A stretch of 64,000 bases of DNA, taken from contig NZ_LR746496.1 of the NCBI RefSeq assembly GCF_902729405.1, forward strand, positions 3,720,001-3,784,000, written 5' to 3'. Position 1 is the first letter of the stretch; every line of letters starts with the position of its first letter. The stretch comes from Acididesulfobacillus acetoxydans. Lineage in GTDB: Bacteria > Bacillota > Desulfitobacteriia > Desulfitobacteriales > Desulfitobacteriaceae. The notes below the pieces were generated by a model. It ran no database searches, was not told where the DNA came from, and saw only the letters and a program-made list of their open reading frames with translations. Made by a program: the position numbers and the translations under genes. Positions 7,740 through 15,794 of the stretch are shown here, piece after piece.

Positions 7740-8744
7740 GTGGCAAAACACAAATTTCTACCGATTCGAACAATTGCCCGCGTAGTCACCGTCACTGCTG
7801 TATGTGCGTGGTACTTTGCGCCACTGGTAATTATCGGAAACAGAAAACGAAATACTGTTAAAATCGCAAATGCTGCAAACCGCACTTTCCACGTCCTCGG
7901 TTCCACTTTTCTTAAATTCGGTCAGTTGATTGCATCGTCCCCTGGCCTGGTCGGTGTAGAAGTTGCAGACATCTTCCGTAGTTGCCTGGACACAGGCCCG
8001 CGCCTCAAAGAAAAATCGCTGCTTTATGCGATAGAACGAGCCGCTGGCTGTCCCATCGGAGAGGCCTACAAAGACATCGATATGACACCCATAGGATCCG
8101 CTTCCATCGCCGTGGTACATTCTGCCACAACCGTCGCGGGCGACAGAGTCGCAATTAAAGTGCGAAGACCAGGCATAAAGCGACGTGTAGCGGACGACAT
8201 ACTCATCCTAAAAGGGTTGATGCGAATCGCTATGCTCTTCGGGAAGTCATCGGATGTAGTTGAGTTGCTCGATCTGATTGATGATTTTGAACGGAATATC
8301 CGAGACGAATTGGATCTGAGACTGGAACGAGAAGCCATGGAACGGATTGGCGGTCAGCTGGCAACTCACGGATTCCGTCAGATCGCAGTTCCAAAGACGT
8401 TTCCGATACTTTCCGATGATACGGTATTGGTAATGGAGATGTTCGATGGAGTTGCTATCGATAATCTACCAGCCATTAAGGCACTGGGCGTCGGGGCACG
8501 GCCGCTGGTCGACGACATAATTCGCGCATGGTTAGTTACGAGCATTGTGGACGGTGAATTTCATGGTGACTGCCATGCCGGTAATGTCCTAATCTTACGC
8601 GACGGGCGCCTTGGTTTGATCGATTGGGGTATTGTCGGGAAACTGGATGAATCGACAAAAACCTTTCTGATTAGACTGCTTGAAGGCAGTGTCGGAGAAG
8701 AAAGCGCTTGGCGGGAAGTCGCTGATTTCTTTTATACACAATAG
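7740..8744 (+). CDS. UbiB/AarF/ABC1-family atypical kinase (frameshifted at its C-terminal part)
   Basis: About 334 residues. Visible UbiB-family motifs: KFGQLIASSPGLVG (KxGQ motif), IGSASIAVVHSA (Ala/Gly-rich nucleotide loop), VAIKVRRPG (lysine), HGDCHAGNVL (catalytic-loop equivalent) and LIDWGIVG (DFG equivalent). The N terminus has a hydrophobic segment. UbiB proteins act in quinone or isoprenoid lipid metabolism. GTG 7740 follows ACGGAGG; GTG 7707 is an alternative. The frame stops at FFYTQ, but the UbiB C-terminal helix (KQLVFFERYARL) continues in the next frame at 8680-10053. Deleting one T from the TTTT run at 8730-8733 joins them, so this is either a frameshift mutation or a sequencing error in a UbiB-VOC fusion. 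Confidence 0.8.
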   Translation: MAKHKFLPIRTIARVVTVTAVCAWYFAPLVIIGNRKRNTVKIANAANRTFHVLGSTFLKFGQLIASSPGLVGVEVADIFRSCLDTGPRLKEKSLLYAIERAAGCPIGEAYKDIDMTPIGSASIAVVHSATTVAGDRVAIKVRRPGIKRRVADDILILKGLMRIAMLFGKSSDVVELLDLIDDFERNIRDELDLRLEREAMERIGGQLATHGFRQIAVPKTFPILSDDTVLVMEMFDGVAIDNLPAIKALGVGARPLVDDIIRAWLVTSIVDGEFHGDCHAGNVLILRDGRLGLIDWGIVGKLDESTKTFLIRLLEGSVGEESAWREVADFFYTQ

Positions 8745-10053
8745 AGAAGAGCTACTCAACGTTTTCGGGACCACAATAGAGGAGTCCTCTTCCAAAATAC
8801 AGGACCTGTTAGGTCCTCTCCTTACAGCACCGTTTGGCCAAAATAGCCTGGCAACTTTTCTCGAACAAGCTGGTCTACAAAATGCTGATGCAACTTCAAC
8901 CAGCAGTATGGACAAAGCGGAGGCAAAGCCGGGAGCGAGTGCTTCCTTTGATCAAGGTTTCTTTCTCTGGATAAAGCAATTGGTCTTTTTCGAGAGATAT
9001 GCGCGTTTACACGAACGCTATCGATCGATCTCGAACTATGCTGCTGAAGTGTTGCCGCTGATACCAGCCTCCAGGATGTATGGAGCAGATATCGTTTCTG
9101 CGGAGTCTGTCGTCATTGATGGTCTGCATCATGTTGGTCATCTCGTGCATGATCTTGAGAGTGGCCTTGCCCTCTACAAAAGACTCGGCTTTACGATGAC
9201 GACACCCAGTGTGCCTGCGGTGCCTCTCCAGAAAGCAGCCCCTTTATCACCATTCGGAGCCGCAAATAGCCATGCTGACTTTGAAGAACACAATTTTGTG
9301 GAACTGGCCACTGTTCTCACAGGCGCAGGAAAAGTTCCTGTGGGAACCAGGCTTGTACCTCTTCAGGTACCGGAGAAAGTAATGCCTCGATTCCTCGAAA
9401 TCATCAATCGAACCCTTACAAAACTTAACGCATGCCTTAATCGCTTTGAAGGGTTACACATTCTCGTCTTCCGGGCAACTGACGTGTATGCCCAGGCCAT
9501 GAGACTCAGCCTAGAGGGCATCGGACATTCCGGTGTGGCATCTACACAACGACAATCTAACGCAGAGAACAAATCATCGGAAGGTGTACTGCGAGTGCTC
9601 GAAATAGACGATCCAAGCAACCCGGTACCGGAAGGGCGTCTCGCGATTGCAGGAACGCCAACAATATCTAGTACTCATCCAAATGGGGCGCTCGGACTTA
9701 TCGAATCGATCCTCTATGTGGCTGAGGCCGATCTGCCCGAATTCTTGCTCCGCTATGAAAAGTATTTGAATCGGCCTGCACGGACTGAAGCAAATGTGAA
9801 CGTATTCGAGTTAGGAGGCTCACGGATCATTATTGCTACTGATTCTGTCCTCGAAACTATTCTACCCGGCGAACACGCTCCAGAGTTGCCGGCCTTTGTT
9901 GCTTTCACTATCAGGGTCCAAAATATAGAACAAACACGTAAATTGCTGCTCAGTCATGGATTCACGCCACGAATATCAAGCCTAGGCGGTCTTTTCGTGC
10001 CGGCTGCTGAAGCTCTTGGTACTGCCATCCTATTCCGGCAAGTTGAAAATTGA
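8680..10053 (+). CDS. UbiB C-terminal segment fused to a glyoxalase/VOC-type domain (second frame of the split gene)
   Basis: Residues about 20-130 carry the tail expected of UbiB kinases, including WIKQLVFFERYARLHERYRS. From about residue 145 a vicinal-oxygen-chelate region begins (IDGLHHVGHLVHDLESGLAL, LYKRLGF), with more VOC-like units following (HPNGALGLIESILYV; VAFTIRVQNIEQTRKLLLSH). VOC proteins include glyoxalases, dioxygenases and resistance proteins; the reaction here is unknown. The start near 8680 lacks a convincing ribosome-binding site, so this part was presumably translated as a continuation of the upstream kinase. Function of the fusion is unassigned. Confidence 0.7.
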   Translation: MKAVSEKKALGGKSLISFIHNREELLNVFGTTIEESSSKIQDLLGPLLTAPFGQNSLATFLEQAGLQNADATSTSSMDKAEAKPGASASFDQGFFLWIKQLVFFERYARLHERYRSISNYAAEVLPLIPASRMYGADIVSAESVVIDGLHHVGHLVHDLESGLALYKRLGFTMTTPSVPAVPLQKAAPLSPFGAANSHADFEEHNFVELATVLTGAGKVPVGTRLVPLQVPEKVMPRFLEIINRTLTKLNACLNRFEGLHILVFRATDVYAQAMRLSLEGIGHSGVASTQRQSNAENKSSEGVLRVLEIDDPSNPVPEGRLAIAGTPTISSTHPNGALGLIESILYVAEADLPEFLLRYEKYLNRPARTEANVNVFELGGSRIIIATDSVLETILPGEHAPELPAFVAFTIRVQNIEQTRKLLLSHGFTPRISSLGGLFVPAAEALGTAILFRQVEN

Positions 10054-10929
10054 CATTCCTCTTTTCCCAAACCTAGTCTAACCCAGATATTCTTACCTAT
10101 TTCAGGCCGTTTTCCAAAGTCTTCAGTTACTTTCTCTACCTATCGAGTGAAGTGAAGAGCATCTTCCCCTGTTTCCTCCTTTAGGTCGCTTCCGAGCCGG
10201 TATCGCCTGATTACAGAGTCGGGGTGCGGCCATTGGGTACTCCAATTTCACGTCAAATCTACGTGAGTCGGAAGTCCGTGAACGGTTGAGCTTGAGAACG
10301 TTCGCTTGGACATTCGCAGCTCAGTCTGGTACTATAGTATCGAAGAGGGTGGTTATCATTGATGAGGCACATTGTTCTCTCGATGTTTATAAATCCGAAC
10401 ATTCAGAGGCATGTACAAAGAACAAAGTAACAAATCTTTCCTTGAGGAATGCTTGCCGTGCGGCCTCGCAACCCGCGTTGGCAATTTGTACACCGCCGGA
10501 CACACTCGTCCGGCGGTGCTGGAGAAAGGCTATTCCTTAGCAGCGAACTCTTCCGCCGCAATACACAGATAGTAACAAAGTCCGAGTTGGTGGTTTTCAA
10601 GCATATTTCTATGAAACTCGTCTTGCAGGAAAAACCTCGTCTGAGCGGCAAATGATTTTGCGGTAATGGCAGTCCCATAACTATTGAGAAACTTTAGATG
10701 CTCGTCGATTTGGGTACGCAGATTTTCATCTGTTGCTGCCCAGTGGTATTAAATAACGATTAATTCGTATTCGTATATAAGACGAATTAAGATTGATTAT
10801 TATAAATTCTGGGGGGGGGGATATCATGGACTATGCTGAAAAATATGCAAAATATCGTACTGAATATGCAAAAGAATTTTGCTATTTCTATAAGTACTTA
10901 GATAATAATTCTAACTCAGATAAGGACGA
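10054..10929. other. Gene-poor region with relics
   Basis: No complete gene is seen. A minus-strand frame (10530-10747) without a start encodes FAAQTRFFLQDEFHRNMLEN-like protein sequence and looks like a gene tail of unknown family. CACCGCCGGAC/GTCCGGCGGTG (about 10491-10518) is an 11-bp perfect stem without a T-run. Near 10757-10790 an AT-rich segment holds the inverted repeat TTAATTCGT/ACGAATTAA. A run of ten G (10811-10820) precedes an ATG at 10826 that opens a 39-codon frame of doubtful reality. The motif CGGAAGTCCGTGAACGGTT (10269-10287) echoes CGGAAGTCTGCGAACGGTT at 6691-6709. Confidence 0.4.
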
Positions 10930-11354
10930 TCGAGGTCTTTTTTAAAGAAAACAAGCAGTATTTGAAACTAGGAAGCTGCCAGTCCCGGGATTTCGACGCC
11001 CAGATTGCCCATGTCACGACGTGTTATCTACTCTACGTCCTGTTAGCGTATTTCCGACGAATGAACGCGTACGAATCCTTGGACGGGCTGTTTGCTGCGA
11101 TCAAGGACGACCTTGTCGAGAAAACCGTGGCGGAACGGCTCTGGGAATTATTTGATGAGCTATTGCAGGTGGTAATCGCTGGCATCGCCAGGTCAGGAAT
11201 AGTGGACATTCTGGAATTTAGGAATTCCGCCGAATACCGGTCGCGACCGAAACTTGAGTATATTGATGAACTCTCAAGTCTATTTGATAATCATAAAGTA
11301 GATAAGACAATTTCACTTACCCTTTATACTCGAAGCTTTGTAGGTCAGGTCTGA
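10930..11354 (+). pseudogene. C-terminal remnant of an IS4-type transposase
   Basis: From about 10930 the frame reads IEVFFKENKQYLKLG, then CQSRDFDAQIAHVTTCYLLY, LLAYFRRMNAYESLDGLF and AERLWELFDELLQVVIAG. This is the C-terminal part of a DDE transposase of the IS4/ISNCY-like type, with the YREK-region surroundings and a long hydrophobic helix. The catalytic N-terminal two thirds are absent and no inverted repeat is found on the left. The last 40 codons no longer look like the family. It is a truncated, inactive copy. Confidence 0.6.
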
Positions 11355-11617
11355 ACAATAAAAGTATAATTCGTTATAGATTTATCGCACATTCTTTATA
11401 CAAGGTGCAAAATCCCATTATGGAAAACATCCGACATACTCTGCAGAAAGTGCTGAGCCTCCTTTGCCTTAGTGTTCAGATCGTCCGGAACGCTCTCTCG
11501 TCTGCGCAGAAGGCCATTTTTCTTTGTCAAAACCCATTTTTGGACCAGCGTTTTTGCAGTTTTCGCAAGCGGCGATATCCTGCCCAAGGTGTGGATAATA
11601 GGAAGGTGAACGAGAAA

Positions 11618-13078
11618 GTGGAAAAAGAGAGAGCAGATGGTTCGTTTGCCGACCGGCTCTTGGCCTGGTTCAGGGCCGAAAAACGCGACCTGCCCTGGCG
11701 CCGGACCACGGACCCCTACCGCATCTGGGTCTCGGAAGTGATGCTGCAACAGACCCAGGTCAAAACCGTCCTGCCTTATTATGAGGAATTCTTGCGGCGC
11801 TTTCCTACCCCAGAAGATTTGGCCGGCGCCGAATTGAACGACGTCCTGACCGCCTGGCGCGGGCTCGGGTATTATGCCAGAGCCAGGCATTTGTGGCAGG
11901 GAGCCCGTCATGTCCTCTCCGTCTGGAGCGGCAAGATCCCCTCGGATTATGAAACACTCCTGCAGATTCCCGGAGTAGGAGAATACACCGCCGGGGCTAT
12001 CGCCAGCATCGCTTTTGGACAAAAGGTACCGGCGTTGGACGGAAACGTGCGCAGAGTCATGGCCCGCCTCCTGGCCTGGCCGGAACCCGCCGCCAAAGCT
12101 TCAGCCTCGCGCCGTTTTCGCGAGCAGCTCAGGGCCTGGCAACCCGCCGCCTGCCCCGGTGACTTTAATCAAGCCCTAATGGAACTCGGTGCCACCGTTT
12201 GTTCTCCCCGCTCCCCCCATTGCCCGGACTGTCCGATCTCCTCCTTCTGCCAAGCTTTCTCCTCAGGCAATTTAGCCTACCCCGTACGCATCCCCAAGAA
12301 AAGACCGGAGACAATGCTCCGGCTCACCTTCGTTCTTCTCCACAAAGGAACTATCTACTTGCAAAAGCGTCCCGCCGGCGGACTCTTAGCTGATCTCTGG
12401 GAATTCCCCGGCTTGGAACTCCCCTTCTCCGGTGTTCCCCCAGCCTCTGTCCCTGCTGTTGATCCCATGTCCCGTGCCGCCCGCCGGCTCCCCGTCAGCC
12501 CGGGTAAGGGAGCAAACCCGTCGCGTGGAGCAAGCAGCGGTCCATCGCTGCCGGCGCCCGACCCGGATGCCCTCACCCATGAACACTTAGGCTTAACCCC
12601 AGCCGAATGGCTCGCCTTCTACCGGGACGCCGTGACCAAACGAACCTTCGACCGCGAGGCTGAGCGCTTCTTCCAAGGGGACTTCCCGCTTTATGGTCCG
12701 GTCGGCCACACTTTCAGCCACCTGCGCTGGGAGCTCTATTGGGTCATCATCACCATCGGAGGCACAGCGGGCGAATCCCCCTCCCTCCGCCTTCCCCTGG
12801 CAACCGCCGGCCCCACCGGCCCCACCGGCCCGTTCCCGGGCCTGTCCCTCCGTTCTCCGGGGGGGAGTTCCGCCCTCTCACACCAGAAAACTCTCCTTCA
12901 CACTCGGCCGGGCTTTTTCTCCTCTCCTTCCCTGCTGCGCGAAACCCCGCCCGCCCCGCCGACGCCAACATCACTCCCTAACTCCACGGGTTCCTGGGTG
13001 GCCCCGGAGGCCCTCGCCGAATATCCTTTGCCCTCGGCGTTTTCCGCCATTCTTGAGCACGTGCGGCAATGGGCATAG
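11618..13078 (+). CDS. mutY: A/G-specific adenine DNA glycosylase MutY
   Basis: Removes adenine mispaired with 8-oxoguanine. The catalytic domain (about 1-225) has LPWRRTTDPYRIWVSEVMLQ, the helix-hairpin-helix IPGVGEYTAGAI, the catalytic-Asp segment PALDGNVRRVMARLL and the [4Fe-4S] ligands C-x6-C-x2-C-x5-C in CSPRSPHCPDCPISSFC. A NUDIX-like C-terminal domain begins at about 235 (LRLTFVLLHKGTIYLQKRP). It is broken by a Pro/Ser/Gly-rich insert (about 275-325) and ends in another low-complexity stretch (about 390-450), making the protein 486 residues instead of about 350-390. GTG 11618 follows GGAAGG; GTG 11606 is possible, and the frame stays open well upstream without MutY similarity. Confidence 0.93.
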   Translation: MEKERADGSFADRLLAWFRAEKRDLPWRRTTDPYRIWVSEVMLQQTQVKTVLPYYEEFLRRFPTPEDLAGAELNDVLTAWRGLGYYARARHLWQGARHVLSVWSGKIPSDYETLLQIPGVGEYTAGAIASIAFGQKVPALDGNVRRVMARLLAWPEPAAKASASRRFREQLRAWQPAACPGDFNQALMELGATVCSPRSPHCPDCPISSFCQAFSSGNLAYPVRIPKKRPETMLRLTFVLLHKGTIYLQKRPAGGLLADLWEFPGLELPFSGVPPASVPAVDPMSRAARRLPVSPGKGANPSRGASSGPSLPAPDPDALTHEHLGLTPAEWLAFYRDAVTKRTFDREAERFFQGDFPLYGPVGHTFSHLRWELYWVIITIGGTAGESPSLRLPLATAGPTGPTGPFPGLSLRSPGGSSALSHQKTLLHTRPGFFSSPSLLRETPPAPPTPTSLPNSTGSWVAPEALAEYPLPSAFSAILEHVRQWA

Positions 13079-13097
13079 TTGCCCCTTGTCCATCCGG

Positions 13098-13152
13098 CCT
13101 CACCCCTTTCGGGGAGATCTCGGCCACTCACCCAGCGCCCTATTTCCCTGTC
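13098..13152. repeat. Dispersed ~54-bp element, copy B
   Basis: The second copy of the element at 4511-4564, again 20-30 bases beyond the end of a plus-strand frame (mutY). It contains the CCCCTTTCGGGG hairpin and CACCCAGCGCCCTATT. Confidence 0.6.
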
Positions 13153-13187
13153 GAGTGTGCGGACGCCGTCCATCAACAACGCCTTGA

Positions 13188-13424
13188 TCAGTGGATCAAG
13201 GATTCACTCAAGGTCTCCACGAAATGCATAAACCCGGATATTTGTTCAACAAGAGTTTCTGTCAGTGAACCTACCCCCTTGACCAATGGCTCCATCTTGC
13301 GCCAGCGCAGCTCAGATCCATAGGCATGGCGAAACATATGCCGAAAACGCCGGTATTCATCCAATTCCTCGGCTGTAAGGCGGGATATAATCCTTGGACG
13401 GATCCCGGGAATAGTAACTGTCAT
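13188..13424 (-). pseudogene. HEPN-domain (HepT-like) toxin, N-terminally truncated
   Basis: 78 residues containing GIRPRIISRLTAEELDEYRR and FRHMFRHAYGSELRW. These form the second half of a HepT/DUF86-type HEPN ribonuclease, including its R-x4-6-H catalytic pattern (RRFRHMFRH). Intact members are about 140-150 residues. The upstream helix (DIQDDLNSVQHILND) is readable only in another frame and is itself cut by a TGA, so the gene has suffered frameshift and deletion. Its partner nucleotidyltransferase lies 82 bases upstream in the same orientation. Confidence 0.65.
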
Positions 13425-13506
13425 TGAGTATATGTTGTACTGAGTTTAAGTCATCCTGAATATCGACTCAGTTTTTTGTACTGTACCCGCCTTTTTTCCG
13501 CGCTCG

Positions 13507-13857
13507 TCATAACCGCACCCCATCTCTCATAATGCGTTCTTTTATACGGTCCTGAGCAAACTCCAACTGTATGAAATCCAATGGAATAGGTTCAGCGATG
13601 TTTTCCGCTATCTTGTAGGCCTTAAAATACTGTTCTTCGGACAGCCCTTTTACGGCAATATCAATATCCGACTCCTCTTCAAACAAATCGGTGGTCAGCG
13701 AACCAAATAAGTAAACTTCCACGCCGGAAAACGCACTGCTTAGTGCCAAAGCAACCTTCTTCGCCTTTTCGCGGGCTTCCGCATAGTGGTTAAGTCGTTG
13801 TTGTTCCTCGGCTTCGATTTTTGCTTGATTTCCAGCGACATATGGGGAGATATCCAC
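13507..13857 (-). CDS. MNT-type minimal nucleotidyltransferase (antitoxin-like)
   Basis: About 116 residues with the nucleotidyltransferase motif GSLTTDLFEEESDIDIAV (G-S-x10-D-x-D), the core of MNT proteins. In the HepT-MntA type of toxin-antitoxin, MNT neutralises its HEPN partner by transferring AMP groups to it. GTG 13857 lies eight bases after GGAGG; a TTG two codons earlier is too close. The neighbouring HEPN gene is truncated, so the antitoxin may now be orphaned. The active-site acidic residues are intact. Confidence 0.75.
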   Translation of the reverse strand: MDISPYVAGNQAKIEAEEQQRLNHYAEAREKAKKVALALSSAFSGVEVYLFGSLTTDLFEEESDIDIAVKGLSEEQYFKAYKIAENIAEPIPLDFIQLEFAQDRIKERIMRDGVRL

Positions 13858-14010
13858 GCTCAACGCCTCCGCTATGCAGACTTCCTATATATACCATATC
13901 ACAATTGCCATCGCGTGACAATTAAAACTTGTCATAATTAGCCCCTATGACCAAGAGGCTTAGCCGCGAGATTCCATAGGATGAACTTCTTTTGCGGATA
14001 CTAAGACATA

Positions 14011-14051
14011 AGCAAAAGTAGCCCACCCGCAAAGTGAGAGCTACTTTTGCT
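14011..14051. terminator. Bidirectional terminator-like hairpin
   Basis: AGCAAAAGTAGC (14011-14022) pairs perfectly over 12 bases with GCTACTTTTGCT (14040-14051). It stands between the MNT gene and the ABC relic. Confidence 0.6.
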
Positions 14052-14062
14052 TTCCCCCAAAA

Positions 14063-14128
14063 GGCCGCTCATGCGGCTGTGAGTTGTACGGCTAGGCGTT
14101 CCGCCAGGACGTTCTAGCCTTATTTTTA
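14063..14128 (+). terminator. Compact structured stretch ending in a T-run
   Basis: GCCGC-TCAT-GCGGC (14064-14077) is followed by GGCTAG.CGT...ACG..CTAGCC (14090-14119) and TTATTTTT. It could be the end of a small plus-strand transcript or simply a terminator; no upstream plus-strand gene is visible. Confidence 0.4.
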
Positions 14129-14286
14129 TATCCTTTACCCTTTTATTATAACAGAAAAAGAGAAAAAATAGACCGTGTCAAACAAAAATAGTGGTGTGCG
14201 GTGCCCGGTCATTGTATGGTCACAACGTAGTTTCCTTTTCCTTTATCAATTTTCAGGTCCTTAGGCACCGCCAGATAAATCGCCTG

Positions 14287-15000
14287 TCAACCCAGCGTGT
14301 TCGTGGCATATGCAAGGCCGGACCTATTTGTCGCATTGCCTGTACTCCTTTCCTGAAATTGCTTTACGACCCAAGGACTTTGCATGACCTTATAAGTCAG
14401 CCTCTGGGGCAGGCCGGGCTCAACCGTTAAGGTGCCGTGCCCAAAAGAGATGCGAGGCGGTGCGATGCGTTGGGTAAAGTCGATTCCGCTGGCCTCAGAG
14501 GTCGTGACGAAGGTAGCCGCCTCGATTTTTCTCTGCTTCATGTCCTTTTTCTGAACCAGGATGATATAACTACCGGTGTTACCGGTAATGTTGAAGTGCA
14601 AGGTGGTGTCTTTAGTCCTTCCCAGAGTGAACACCTGCCCGCTGTTTTGATAGATTCCGTTGGGGTAAGCTCTCGTTCCCAGAACCGGACTTTGCCCATG
14701 CACAATGTCAGCCAACGTCAACGAAGCCGGAAAGGCCATGCCGTCGTCCACGAAAATCGTGTTGGCCGAGATGCTCAGGTCATTAAAGGGCTCGCGCTCA
14801 AAAACCCGCAGCATCCCCCCGGTCGGGCGCAGATAGCCGGCGATCATTTTCAGCAAAGTTGTCTTGCCCGCCCCATTGCGGCCTATCAAGCCTGTGATTG
14901 TGTTTTCTTTTATGGCAAAGGACAGCCCCTGAACCGCCTGCACCCCACCTTTGACTTGCCTATAGGTTTTGCACAGCTCCCTGGCTTCCACGGCTATCAT
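14287..15000 (-). pseudogene. Chimeric relic: ABC ATPase N terminus joined to an unrelated protein
   Basis: Residues 1-about 100 are an ABC transporter ATPase with Walker A (GLIGRNGAGKTTLLKMIAGY) and the start of the helical region. At about LADIVHG the sequence changes to an unrelated beta-rich protein (SGQVFTLGRTKDTTLHFNIT...). The Q-loop end, LSGGQ signature, Walker B and H-loop are all absent, so it cannot hydrolyse ATP as an ABC protein. After the stop, a further piece (IYLAVPKDLKIDKGKGNYVV) continues in another frame. An internal deletion that fused two genes, followed by a frameshift, explains this. The GntR gene upstream overlaps it in the usual YtrA-ABC arrangement. Confidence 0.7.
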
Positions 15001-15052
15001 CGCTTCTTATCCCCTCTTTCCTTTTCCAATCCTTTTCCTGGGAAAGGGATAA

Positions 15053-15490
15053 TCATGGGCTTTCATGGTTATTATCCTCTCTTTCCTTTTCTGGTCCTCT
15101 CTCCTCTGTCATGTCTTCCGAATCCTCTCTGCCTATTTTCCTGATCAAGCTTATGAGTTCTTCAGTTCCCATTCCCAAACGTCCGGCTTCCGAGACCACT
15201 TCCCGCACCAACCCACTTACAAACCGCCCTTTGCGTTTCGCCAAAATCCTGGCTTGGGCATCGCGGGCGACATACATCCCGAGCCCCCGCTGTTTGTAGA
15301 CAATCTCCTCATCCGCCAGCAGATTCAGCCCTTTGGCCGCGGTCGCCGGATTGACATTGAACATCTCCGCCAGCTGATACTGGGAGTAGACACGCTCATC
15401 CCCCGGGAGGTGTCCGTTGAGGATCTCCCCCTCCAACCATGCGGCAATTTGGACATAGATGGGTTTCATACTCGCGGGATTGAGGATCAT
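15053..15490 (-). CDS. GntR-family regulator, YtrA subfamily
   Basis: About 145 residues: an N-terminal winged helix (PIYVQIAAWLEGEILNGHLP; YSQYQLAEMFNVNPATAAKG; VYKQRGLGMYV) and a short C-terminal helical tail with no ligand-binding domain, typical of YtrA regulators. The ATG at 15490 is preceded by GGAGGTGACC; an ATG nine codons earlier lacks a site. YtrA proteins control adjacent ABC transporters, and the downstream ABC gene is in the same orientation but broken. GCTATAGC within 15541-15575 is a palindrome that could be its operator. Confidence 0.85.
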   Translation of the reverse strand: MILNPASMKPIYVQIAAWLEGEILNGHLPGDERVYSQYQLAEMFNVNPATAAKGLNLLADEEIVYKQRGLGMYVARDAQARILAKRKGRFVSGLVREVVSEAGRLGMGTEELISLIRKIGREDSEDMTEERGPEKEREDNNHESP

Positions 15491-15651
15491 AAAGGTCACC
15501 TCCAGGCCCCGGTGCATCTCAGGCGCTTCTGAACCTTAGTGCATTAGTGCTATAGCGTACTGTAACTCAGGTTCACCGCTTTGTCAAGGGGCTGTGCAGC
15601 CGGCGGAACCCGAAATTTGCGGGGATCTTTTAACCCCTCAAGCGCAGCCCG

Positions 15652-15790
15652 TCTAAAAAAAACCGACCGCCTCCGCTATCGGTGCCGGCAGCCACAGCTT
15701 AAAGCCGGACGAAACGTTAACAGAGGGGCGGCCGCAATGTATTTCACATCCGCTCGCAAGGATACCGCAGACTGTGGCGGTGCCCCGGGA
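15652..15790 (+). pseudogene. Internally deleted copy of the lipoprotein gene
   Basis: 15652-15720 matches 4950-5020 of the intact lipoprotein gene, and 15728-15784 matches 5367-5423, including GCGGCCGCAATGTATTTCAC. About 345 bases between the two matches are missing. Only these two blocks survive; there is no start, signal peptide or C terminus. Confidence 0.75.
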
Positions 15791-15794
15791 TTTC

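Noticed and set aside
6691-10287. Shared CGGAAGTC-GAACGGTT motif at 6691 and 10269 as group II intron ends
   Set aside because: No reverse transcriptase, domain V hairpin or intron boundary could be found; it is kept only as a short repeat.
10286-10540. Plus-strand frame containing VVIIDEAHCS, like a helicase Walker B motif
   Set aside because: No other helicase motif is present, flanking residues are unlike any helicase, and there is no ribosome-binding site; probably chance.
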